Position numbers and translations under genes: made by a program. From Ignavibacteriaceae bacterium (GTDB lineage Bacteria; Bacteroidota; Ignavibacteria; Ignavibacteriales; Ignavibacteriaceae): a stretch of DNA of 64,000 bases. The notes beneath the pieces are model-generated. The model did not search any database and was not told where the DNA came from. It worked only from the letters and a program-made list of their open reading frames with translations. Positions within the stretch are counted from its first letter, which is position 1. Each line of letters opens with the position of its first letter. Shown here piece after piece: positions 24,093 to 31,922 of the stretch. The DNA lies in the NCBI GenBank assembly GCA_023229425.1, contig JALNZG010000001.1:186001-250000 (forward strand). The letters run 5' to 3'.

Positions 24093-24695
24093 ATGAAGCT
24101 TAACAAAAAAGTAAAAATAAAAACAAAGAATGATTTCGGTATTGTCGTCATCGGCGTATCTAAAGGTGGAATGAAAGCCCTTCAAATACTTCTCGGTTTT
24201 ATTCCAATTACTTTTAGAACGCCGGTCGTTATTGCGCAGCATAGAGATGAAGCTTCCGATAATACACTTATAGAAATTCTTCAAAAATGTACAGCGTTAA
24301 AAGTTAAGGAAGCTGAGGATAAGGATAACATCAATCGCGGTGTAATTTACATTGCGCCGGGCGGTTATCATCTTATGATTGAAGAGGATCATTTTGCACT
24401 TTCTACTGAGGAAGCCGTTTTATATTCGCAACCTTCTATTGATGTTTTGTTTGAATCTGCCGCAGAAGAGTTTGGCAATAGATCAATTGGAATAATTTTA
24501 ACCGGTATGAATAAAGATGGCGCTGAAGGATTGAAAAAAATTAAGGAAGCCGGCGGCGTAACAATTGTTCAAGACCCGGAAGAAGCGGAAAGCAGAGAAA
24601 TGCCCGATGCTGCAATTGCCGCCTCTAAAGTTGATTACATCTTAACGATAAAAAAAATTGGAGAGTTTTTTAAGGAAGAAAATAGTAAACAGTAG
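24093..24695 (+). CDS. cheB: CheB-type protein-glutamate methylesterase (no receiver domain)
   Basis: 200 aa from ATG 24093, chosen over the upstream frame at 24066 because AGAGGA lies 6 nt before it and the upstream codons are repeat DNA. The CheB catalytic triad is present: S23 (GVSKGG), H50 (IAQHRD) and D142 (LTGMNKDGAEGL). The N-terminal receiver of classical CheB is missing, so activity would not be controlled by its own phosphorylation; one of the neighbouring stand-alone receivers could do this in trans. Counterpart of the CheR gene upstream. Confidence 0.93.
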   Translation: MKLNKKVKIKTKNDFGIVVIGVSKGGMKALQILLGFIPITFRTPVVIAQHRDEASDNTLIEILQKCTALKVKEAEDKDNINRGVIYIAPGGYHLMIEEDHFALSTEEAVLYSQPSIDVLFESAAEEFGNRSIGIILTGMNKDGAEGLKKIKEAGGVTIVQDPEEAESREMPDAAIAASKVDYILTIKKIGEFFKEENSKQ

Positions 24696-24760
24696 GAAGT
24701 AGGAAGTATGAAGTAAGGAGTTTCTGTCCCTACACCTTACTCCCTACTCCTTACTTCTTA
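24694..24760. repeat. AGGAAGT/ACTTACT-type inverted-repeat element, copy A
   Basis: AGTAGGAAGTAGGAAGTATG with AAGTAAGGAG on the left and CTTACTCCCTACTCCTTACT on the right, a variant of the GGCAATAG design with a different core. A second copy lies at 26487-26530. Confidence 0.7.
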
Positions 24761-24798
24761 CTACGGCGTTAAATCAGGTAAGTAATATTATTTAATAA
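24759..24798 (+). repeat. 40-bp direct repeat, copy A
   Basis: Begins TACTACGGCGTTAAATCAG and ends TATTATTTAATAA. It matches 26527-26566 at 38 of 40 positions. The two copies bracket the hybrid kinase gene. The copy here ends 17 nt before that gene's ATG and so may include its promoter or leader. Confidence 0.85.
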
Positions 24799-24815
24799 TC
24801 TATAAAGGCGCTGAT

Positions 24816-26486
24816 ATGGAAACAAAAGAAAAAACCAGCATTCTAATTATTGATGATAGCCCTAAAAAAATTACGCTGCTCGAATCAATTCTAAGTGAAT
24901 TGAATCTGAATATTGTAAGCGTGAATTCCGGAACCGGGGGACTTAGAAAATTGTTAGTTCAAGACTTTGCCTGCATTCTGCTTGACGTTAATATGCCAAT
25001 TATGGATGGATTTGAAACGGCAAATTTAATAAGACAGCGTCAAAAATCGCAAACTACACCAATACTTTTTATTACAGCTTTTGACTCGGGGGAACTAGAT
25101 ATAAAAAGGGGTTACTCAATTGGTGCGGTGGATTATATTTTAACTCCAATTATTCCGGAAGTTCTTAAAGCCAAAGTAAATGTTTTTGTTGAACTATTTG
25201 AAAAATCAAAATTGTTAGTAACTCAGAAGGAATTGTTGGTAGAACTAAATAATACTCTCGAAATAAAAGTTGAAGAACGAACACAAAATTTACTTGAAGA
25301 GATTGCCGTGCGAAAGTTAGTAGAGAAAGAATTGATTGAAGCCAAAGAAAAAGCCGAATCTGCAAACAAACTAAAAGATGCATTTATAAATAATATGTCG
25401 CACGAGATCCGAACACCTTTGAACGGGATATTGGGATTGTCCAACCTTATCAAAGAGAACTATATCCAGTATGTAAAAGGAGAAGATGAAGAATTATTTA
25501 CGGGAATTGACTTTTCTGCTGAGAGAATTATTAGAACCGTAGATATGATCTTAAACTACTCACGTTTGCAAACCGGCGAGTTTACGATTATCCCAAAAGA
25601 AATAAATCTTCTTGAAATCTGCGAACGAATAATAAATCAGAACAAAGATGACGCGGAAAAGAAAAACCTCGAATTGATATTCGATAACCGGTGCGGAGAA
25701 GCCAAAATAATAGGTGATGAGTATTCAATAACTCAAGCCGTTACTAATTTGGTTGATAATGCACTCAAGTTTACAAAAAAAGGATTCATAAATCTTAGTC
25801 TTCTCAGCGGAAGTAACGATGAATTGATCCTTGAAATAAAAGACAGCGGTATTGGTATAAGTGAAGAATATTTAGAACATCTCTTTGAACCTTACAGGCA
25901 AGAGGAAATGGGATACGGAAGATCGTATGAAGGTCTTGGGCTTGGGCTCTCGTTGGTTAAAAAGTTCTTAGATTTGAACAATGCGCACATCTCCGTAGCA
26001 AGTAAAAAAGGAGAGGGGACAATCTTTGCGGTTACATTCAAAAAAGTGATGAAACCAATTGGAGGAACCGGCGTACCGGAAAAAATTATCACCAAAGTTG
26101 AACCGGTGAATGGAGAAGAAAAACGCCTGGTACTGTTAGTTGAAGATGATTTTGTCAACCAGGTAACAACAAAAAAATTTCTACAAAACGGATATAACAC
26201 TCTCATAACCGATTCCTCTGATGAAGCGCTCGTTATCTTAAAAAAGAATAAAGTTGATATAATCTTAATGGATATTTCAATCAACGGCTCAAAAGATGGA
26301 TTGGAATTAACCAAAAAGTTAAAAGCCTCAAAGGAATATCAACACATTCCAATAATAGCGGTAACGGCGCACGCATTTAATAAAGACCGGCAAAATGCTT
26401 TGGCGGCGGGTTGCGATGATTATTTGTCAAAGCCTTTTACAAAAGAATCATTGCTGGAAATGATGCACACTACCATTAGGCAATAG
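24816..26486 (+). CDS. REC-HK-REC hybrid histidine kinase
   Basis: 556 aa, soluble. REC1 (about 6-125) has D57 (LLDVNMPIMDG) but T110 where the conserved lysine should be (DYILTPI), a known variant in this kinase type, so its switching may differ. A coiled coil (130-185) leads to HisKA with H196 (SHEIRTPLN) and HATPase_c (NLVDNALKF, DSGIGIS, GLGLGLSLV). REC2 (about 430-550) has LMDISINGSKDG and LSKPF. No sensor domain is fused, so input probably comes through REC1 from another kinase or partner of the cluster. The gene lies between two copies of a 40-bp direct repeat and of an AGGAAGT-type element. Confidence 0.94.
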   Translation: METKEKTSILIIDDSPKKITLLESILSELNLNIVSVNSGTGGLRKLLVQDFACILLDVNMPIMDGFETANLIRQRQKSQTTPILFITAFDSGELDIKRGYSIGAVDYILTPIIPEVLKAKVNVFVELFEKSKLLVTQKELLVELNNTLEIKVEERTQNLLEEIAVRKLVEKELIEAKEKAESANKLKDAFINNMSHEIRTPLNGILGLSNLIKENYIQYVKGEDEELFTGIDFSAERIIRTVDMILNYSRLQTGEFTIIPKEINLLEICERIINQNKDDAEKKNLELIFDNRCGEAKIIGDEYSITQAVTNLVDNALKFTKKGFINLSLLSGSNDELILEIKDSGIGISEEYLEHLFEPYRQEEMGYGRSYEGLGLGLSLVKKFLDLNNAHISVASKKGEGTIFAVTFKKVMKPIGGTGVPEKIITKVEPVNGEEKRLVLLVEDDFVNQVTTKKFLQNGYNTLITDSSDEALVILKKNKVDIILMDISINGSKDGLELTKKLKASKEYQHIPIIAVTAHAFNKDRQNALAAGCDDYLSKPFTKESLLEMMHTTIRQ

Positions 26487-26566
26487 TAAGGAGAAATGAG
26501 TTTTTCTCTCCCTACTCCCTACTCCCTACTACGGCGTTAAATCAGTTAAGTGATATTATTTAATAA
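26487..26566 (+). repeat. Second copy of the AGGAAGT-type element and the 40-bp direct repeat (copy B)
   Basis: GTAAGGAGAAATGAG with CTCCCTACTCCCTACT, then the 40-bp repeat at 26527-26566 (38 of 40 identical to copy A). No gene start follows within 200 bp here, unlike copy A. Confidence 0.8.
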
Positions 26567-26594
26567 GGCACCTTACGCAGAATTACAATTTGCA

Positions 26595-26623
26595 TAGCCA
26601 CGTCCTTCAGAGGCTGTGGACTA
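26595..26623. repeat. REP-like hairpin (TAGCCAC..CCTTCAGAGG..GTGGACTA)
   Basis: Nested stem: TAG with CTA, CCAC with GTGG, CCT with AGG, loop TCAG, two small internal mismatches and one bulge. The shape and the TAGCCAC...CCTTCAG...GTGG wording resemble REP elements and IS200/IS605-type ends handled by HUH (RAYT) transposases. No transposase is present here. Confidence 0.5.
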
Positions 26624-26780
26624 ATCGTAACGTGAGGGCTTAACTAAAATTCGCACGCAAAAACAGTTTTAAAACGATGTATCGTCTCTTTCACTCATTC
26701 TTCATTACCTCAACTTTCTTATATTTACAACAACATTTTTATGTAAAGAAAATTAAAAACAAAAATCAATGGTGGTCGTA

Positions 26781-28805
26781 ATGAAACAAGCTATTCTCTT
26801 TTTAGTTCTCATCTCTGCAAATATTATCATGGGAAGTGATAAAAAGTTGTTTGTAGAAATGCCGGCAATCTTTTCCGATAATATGGTTCTACAGCAAAAA
26901 GTGAAAGCGCCATTCTGGGGAAAGGCTACTCCCGGCGAAACTGTTCTTATTCAAGCCGGCTGGGGACAAACTGCAAAAGCGAAAGTACAGAATGACAGCC
27001 TCTGGAAGGTTAAAATACAAACACCAAAAGCCGGCGGACCGTATCAAGTAAAAATTAACATTAGGGATTCAAGTTTTACATTTAAAAATGTTTTGATCGG
27101 TGAAGTATGGGTATGTTCAGGGCAATCCAACATGGAGATGCCGATGGAAGGATGGCCTCCAAGAGATACAATCTTCGGCGCCCCAAAAGAAATTAGTAAC
27201 GGGCAAGATTACAACATCAGGTTTTTTACGGTTATGAGGGATTATTCCGACAGACCAAAATTTAACTGCACCGGCGAGTGGCTTGTTTCATCACCGGAAG
27301 TTGTTGCAAAATTTAGTGCAACCGGATTTTTCTTCGGTAAAAAATTAGCAGATGAATTAAACGTTCCCATCGGTTTGATCAATTCAAGTTGGGGCGGAAC
27401 TGCGGTTGAATCGTGGATGAATAAAAAATATCTCGGCTTTGTTGATGAATACAAAGAGTTAGTTAAGAAGATTGAGGACAGCGGAGCCGAAAGAAAAAAA
27501 CTGTACGATTGGCTAAATCATTTTCCGGTGATTGATATGAGCGGAAATAGTGATTCAACTCAATGGAGGGGATTGAATTTTCGTGACTCAGCATGTTCAA
27601 CTCCAACCTATGATGATAGTAAATGGAAGATAATGGATTTGCCCGGTCTCTGGGAAGAAACGGAAGTTGGTAATTTTGACGGAGCGGTTTGGTTCAGACG
27701 GAAAATCGAAATACCGAATAGTTGGCTGAATAAAGAACTGGTTGTAGAATTAGGACCAATAGACGATATGGATGAAACGTTTATCAACGGCAAACTCATT
27801 GGCGCGCATGAAGAAAGTGATTCATGGGATAAAGAAAGAATTTATATCGTCCCGAAGGAATTAATAAATGATACAATCCTTTCTTTCGCTATTCGTGTGG
27901 TTGATAATCAAGGAGGTGGTGGACTTTATGGAGATAAAGATAAAATAAACATTCATGTAAAAGATGGGAATGAAAAAATTTCACTTTCCGGCGGGTGGAA
28001 ATATTTGATTGTTGCCGAATACCGAAGCGGCAAATTTTTTGCCTTTGGCTCGGATGCAGAAGGATTTGCTTCACGTCCTCCGTTAGCTTTTGATCTTTCA
28101 TCCGCAACACCAACTGCTTTATATAATGCGATGATCGCACCGCTAATTCCTTATTCTATTAAAGGCGCAATTTGGTACCAGGGAGAATCAAACGCGTGGA
28201 AACCGGATTTATATCAAACACTTTTTTCAAAGATGATCGAAGGTTGGCGCGCTGATTGGCAAGAAGGGAATTTTCCATTTTACTTTACGCAGATTGCCCC
28301 ATTTAATTATGGCGGCAAAATAGAGTCGCAAAGGTTGAGAGAACAACAGTTCCTTGCGCTTTCAGTTCCCAACACCGGAATGGCAGTAACGTTAGATATT
28401 GGTGCTTCTGAGAATGTTCATCCCGGTAATAAAAAAGATGTTGGAAACAGGCTTGCCATTTGGGCGCTTGCAAAAAATTATAACAAAAAAGTTTCTCACT
28501 CAGGACCAATTTATAAATCGCATAAAATAGCAGTTGATAAAATTATCCTGTCATTTGATAATGCTGATGGTGGTTTGGTCATACAAGAAGATAAAAGCAC
28601 CGCCAATTTTATGATCGCCGGAGAAGACAGCGTTTTCAAAATTGCCGATGTAAAAGTTGATGGAAAAAAACTTGTGCTCAGTAATCCGGAAATTACTAAA
28701 CCAATTGCTGCACGATATGCATGGAGTAATACTCCACAAGGAACACTTTTCAACAAGAAGAATTTACCTGCTTCATCATTTAGAACAGATAATTGGAAGA
28801 AATAA
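26781..28805 (+). CDS. Sialate O-acetylesterase-family secreted esterase
   Basis: 674 aa from ATG 26781, preferred over ATG 26769 because GGTGG precedes it and the signal peptide (KQAILFLVLISANIIMG) then starts cleanly. SGNH/SASA-type motifs: VCSGQSNMEMPM with nucleophile near residue 116, SSWGGTAVESW, WYQGESNAW and the late acid/His block ENVHPGNKKD. A beta-sandwich of glycosyl-hydrolase-2 N-terminal type is inserted at about 255-390 (WFRRKIEIP, LGPIDDMDETFING), as in many Bacteroidota members. It should remove O-acetyl groups from sialic acid or from plant xylan; neighbouring GH9/CE4 enzyme makes polysaccharide deacetylation equally possible. Periplasmic or secreted; no T9SS tail. Confidence 0.92.
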   Translation: MKQAILFLVLISANIIMGSDKKLFVEMPAIFSDNMVLQQKVKAPFWGKATPGETVLIQAGWGQTAKAKVQNDSLWKVKIQTPKAGGPYQVKINIRDSSFTFKNVLIGEVWVCSGQSNMEMPMEGWPPRDTIFGAPKEISNGQDYNIRFFTVMRDYSDRPKFNCTGEWLVSSPEVVAKFSATGFFFGKKLADELNVPIGLINSSWGGTAVESWMNKKYLGFVDEYKELVKKIEDSGAERKKLYDWLNHFPVIDMSGNSDSTQWRGLNFRDSACSTPTYDDSKWKIMDLPGLWEETEVGNFDGAVWFRRKIEIPNSWLNKELVVELGPIDDMDETFINGKLIGAHEESDSWDKERIYIVPKELINDTILSFAIRVVDNQGGGGLYGDKDKINIHVKDGNEKISLSGGWKYLIVAEYRSGKFFAFGSDAEGFASRPPLAFDLSSATPTALYNAMIAPLIPYSIKGAIWYQGESNAWKPDLYQTLFSKMIEGWRADWQEGNFPFYFTQIAPFNYGGKIESQRLREQQFLALSVPNTGMAVTLDIGASENVHPGNKKDVGNRLAIWALAKNYNKKVSHSGPIYKSHKIAVDKIILSFDNADGGLVIQEDKSTANFMIAGEDSVFKIADVKVDGKKLVLSNPEITKPIAARYAWSNTPQGTLFNKKNLPASSFRTDNWKK

Positions 28806-28889
28806 AAAAATACGCAATGAGAATTTGTTTAATTCACATATTCAGTCGCATTCAATCACGTAAATTTTTTATGTGAAAAAATAGAGACG

Positions 28890-29228
28890 ATGACATTACC
28901 ACAGCATGCAGTTCAATCAGGACTGATTTGTCTTTTGATTCCAAAGCTGCGGAATTGGTATGTCATCGTTGCTGCAATCGTTCTAACAATTATTCCGGAT
29001 GTGGGAAGATTGTTCCAGCACAATCCTGATGACTGGACACAATTTTATCAGTGGGCACACTCAACCTGGTATTGTTATCTTATCCCGTTCTGGAATTTGC
29101 ACATCGCCGAAGATTATTTTATCCATCAACCGGGTGGCGGATGGTATTGGTGGGCGTATTATGTAGAAATTTTTTTGTGGATTTTAGAAAGTGTTTTGGT
29201 TCTTATTTTGGTAAAACGAAATTATTAA
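28890..29228 (+). CDS. Small multi-pass membrane protein, unknown function
   Basis: 112 aa. Three hydrophobic stretches are visible: about 10-35 (interrupted, GLICLLIPKLRNWYVIVAAIVLTIIP), about 60-75 (WYCYLIPFWNL) and about 88-108 (YVEIFLWILESVLVLILV). Conserved-looking His and Asp residues (H6, D37, H57, H71, D75) and many Trp are reminiscent of membrane-bound metal-dependent hydrolases, but this is weak. It lies 84 bp after the esterase gene and is convergent with the CotH gene (27-bp gap). Confidence 0.65.
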   Translation: MTLPQHAVQSGLICLLIPKLRNWYVIVAAIVLTIIPDVGRLFQHNPDDWTQFYQWAHSTWYCYLIPFWNLHIAEDYFIHQPGGGWYWWAYYVEIFLWILESVLVLILVKRNY

Positions 29229-29255
29229 AAATAAAATCACGAATCAACGGCACTT

Positions 29256-31622
29256 TTACTTCATCAAAACCAATTTAAGAGATTTGAAATTTTTTCCTGC
29301 CTCAAAAGTGCAGAGATAAATTCCTGAGCTAACATCATTTCCAAAATCGTCTTTACCATTCCATTTAAAATCGTGCGTACCTGCAGAATCATATTCTTTT
29401 TCAAATGCATATATCTTTTCACCAAGGAGATTATACAAAACAATCTTTACCCTTCCGCCGGAAGGAAGTGTAAATCTTAAAGTTGAAGTTGAATTAAAAG
29501 GATTGGGAAAAGCCGAAACAGAAAATGATTCCGGTACCAACTGTTCATGTTCAATTGAAGTTACAAAATTTTTCTTGTCTGGAGTTGGAGTAAGAAATGA
29601 CCATGTGGTTGAACCGTCTGGAAGCCGTCCGAAAGAAGTATCCGAATATTGCGTTCCAAAAGAAACAGAATCAAGAATCGTAATACCGTCTTGAGCAGTT
29701 AGAGCAATAAACTCGCCATCGGTACTTATTTTAAAATTTGTATGCAAACCTGCTTGATCCAAATCATTATCACACCAAACGAGCAGATAATCTAATGGAG
29801 CAATTGAAATTCCATCTGGAAACTTCCATTGCATCAAACTATCTTTATTATCCGTGAGGTAATATCCGTTCAAAGAAACAGTTTGATTTGTCGGGTTGTA
29901 CAATTCAACCCAATCTTCAAATTGTCCGGCGCTGTCGGTGTTGGTAGAATTATTCTTTGCAAGAAATTCGTTGATAACTACGTGAGGCGTTTCTGCCGGG
30001 GGAGTTTTTATTGCTATCCATCCACCACGCGGAAACGACATCTGTAAATGATTAACATCTTTTGCTGTAATTCGGAATTTCCCGGAGCTATTCGCTCCAA
30101 GTGGTGGAAGAGTCACTTTCCATCTATCAGCTTCTTCAATTTCCTTTGTGTTCAGAATAGGAGAAAGAACCAAAGGGAAGGAAGTGGTTGATAAAGTAGT
30201 GTTATCGTAATATTCAATTTCAACAGAACTCAAACCAGCTTGACTAAATGCCGAAGCAATAATATAGATTGAATCATTCTGTCCCGGATTTTTCGGATAC
30301 CAATCGTACTCATAAACAATCGGTTTTTCTCCAGCAGAATAAGTTAACTTATTTGTTAGTGAACTGCTTCTGAGATTTACATATTCACGTAATCCTCTTT
30401 TCACATGCTGATTCTCATAGTGAGCTGAAGAATATGAGTTCAAGAAATCGCTGAATGTAAAGTTATAATCGAGTGTTCGGAAAGAATCAGCTAAAGCGCT
30501 TGCTGTGATTTTTATTCTAAGATTCTCCAACCGGTTCTCCCAGAGAGAAAGTTTGAAAGCTTTGTTGTTATAAAAATCGAGAAAATGAGTGTACAAGTTT
30601 TTGTACTGCTTAATTGTTATCAGCCGATCCCAGAGTGGTCTGCTTCCTTTCACGGCTTTTGGATAATTGTATGGATCGGCAGTTGCCCAATCGGTGTTAA
30701 ACCAATCAACTGCGAAGGTGTTATCGTAATCGTAGGGGAGAATGATGAATTTATCTTTTGACGGCTCGTGATAAAGATAATAATTATTGTTGAGTGAGCG
30801 GTAGTCATCCCAGCTTGCTACGAGTGTGTTGAAAGCAAATAATTTGAAAACACTGCTGATGTCAATAATTTTTTCGAGAGAATCGGGTAATAAAGAAATA
30901 GATGTTTTATTTACAATTGAAATCAGATGAGCGAGTTTGCTGTAGTCGTCGGCTGTTTCATTTGTTTTTAGATCGTACGTTTTTATTCCGCCGTTCATTT
31001 TCTTGTAGAGATTTTGATCTTCACCCAAATAAACTAAATCAGCGGGATAAAGACATTTCCACAAATTTCCTTTAGCATCGTTAAAATTTTTCTTTAAGAA
31101 TTTATCATCAACTTGTTCAACGTTTATATAAAGTCCATAATATTTCCCGTTGATGTAAACATCGGCATGCGCTGCGCGGCTGTGGGTTATGCCTACATCG
31201 TTGAACAAATCCCAACAGAGTTTGCTTCTAATGATAGAAGGATCATTGTGTTCCCCGTTCAGGTTCATTTTATCAAGATTATAAAAATCTCTTCCCGGAA
31301 GAAAAGCATTAAACGCAAGTTTAAAAGATTTCTTTTGTGAGTTACGGGATGTATTTCCGCGTAATGTAATACCGACTGAATCAAGTGTTTCATCAATCAA
31401 ACGGTTACGGAAACGAATCGTGCAGTAGTGGAGTGAATCACTTTGAACATTTTTGTACATGAACGCTATCGCAGCAACACTAACAGTTATATCAACACGG
31501 GCAATTGTTGAATCATCAAAGACTTTCCAACTCTCGTCTGATTTGGATTGAGCAAAAGAGTTAATTCCAATTAAAGTTGTAAGAATGCCAGTAAGGAAGA
31601 GTGATCGAAAAAATCTAGTCAT
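29256..31622 (-). CDS. Secreted CotH-kinase-like protein with lamin-tail domain and T9SS sorting domain
   Basis: 788 aa. Signal peptide (SLFLTGILTTLIGINSFAQ), a CotH-like domain from about 45 to 400 (LRGNTSRNSQKKSFKLAF, GLYINVEQVDDKF, FAFNTLVASWDDYRS, ILPYDYDNTF), a linking beta domain, a lamin-tail domain at about 555-670 (VVINEFLAKNN, DWVELYNPTNQTVSLNGYYL) and a C-terminal T9SS domain (SAFPNPFNSTS ... DVSSGIYLCTFEAG). CotH domains are atypical protein kinases in spore-coat formation of Bacillus; in Bacteroidota secreted forms are common and their substrates are unknown. The sorting domain predicts export by T9SS. Ribosome site is weak, as often in this group. Confidence 0.92.
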   Translation of the reverse strand: MTRFFRSLFLTGILTTLIGINSFAQSKSDESWKVFDDSTIARVDITVSVAAIAFMYKNVQSDSLHYCTIRFRNRLIDETLDSVGITLRGNTSRNSQKKSFKLAFNAFLPGRDFYNLDKMNLNGEHNDPSIIRSKLCWDLFNDVGITHSRAAHADVYINGKYYGLYINVEQVDDKFLKKNFNDAKGNLWKCLYPADLVYLGEDQNLYKKMNGGIKTYDLKTNETADDYSKLAHLISIVNKTSISLLPDSLEKIIDISSVFKLFAFNTLVASWDDYRSLNNNYYLYHEPSKDKFIILPYDYDNTFAVDWFNTDWATADPYNYPKAVKGSRPLWDRLITIKQYKNLYTHFLDFYNNKAFKLSLWENRLENLRIKITASALADSFRTLDYNFTFSDFLNSYSSAHYENQHVKRGLREYVNLRSSSLTNKLTYSAGEKPIVYEYDWYPKNPGQNDSIYIIASAFSQAGLSSVEIEYYDNTTLSTTSFPLVLSPILNTKEIEEADRWKVTLPPLGANSSGKFRITAKDVNHLQMSFPRGGWIAIKTPPAETPHVVINEFLAKNNSTNTDSAGQFEDWVELYNPTNQTVSLNGYYLTDNKDSLMQWKFPDGISIAPLDYLLVWCDNDLDQAGLHTNFKISTDGEFIALTAQDGITILDSVSFGTQYSDTSFGRLPDGSTTWSFLTPTPDKKNFVTSIEHEQLVPESFSVSAFPNPFNSTSTLRFTLPSGGRVKIVLYNLLGEKIYAFEKEYDSAGTHDFKWNGKDDFGNDVSSGIYLCTFEAGKNFKSLKLVLMK

Positions 31623-31922
31623 GTCTTTATGATTTATACAGTTAATTAATTCAATACAAAAATAGGATTATTTGCCGACTAATGTTGTACGTAACTGAAC
31701 AATGTGATGCATATTCATAATCGTAATCATAATCGTAAGCATAATCAAAATCATAATCATAATCTTTCCTAAATTATTAAACCAGATTAAGATTAAGAAA
31801 ATGATTCAGCCAAAGGCTGACAGGTATGATTAAGATGCAAAGTAAAATTTATTATTTGTCTTACTGATGTTAATGAGCTAATTTTTGAATACATTTTATC
31901 AAAAAATGAACGAAAAGTAAAA
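31623..31922. other. Divergent intergenic region of 300 bp with ATAATC repeats
   Basis: Between two divergent secreted-protein genes, so it must hold both promoters, which I cannot place. At 31716-31764 there is a run of hexamers ATAATC with variants GTAATC and AAAATC. At 31806-31820 there is a perfect TCAGCC-AAA-GGCTGA hairpin. The rest is AT-rich. Confidence 0.6.

Noticed and set aside
20731..24695. Classical flagellar chemotaxis operon
   Set aside because: CheA, CheW, full MCP and flagellar genes are absent; only the adaptation enzymes and receivers are here.
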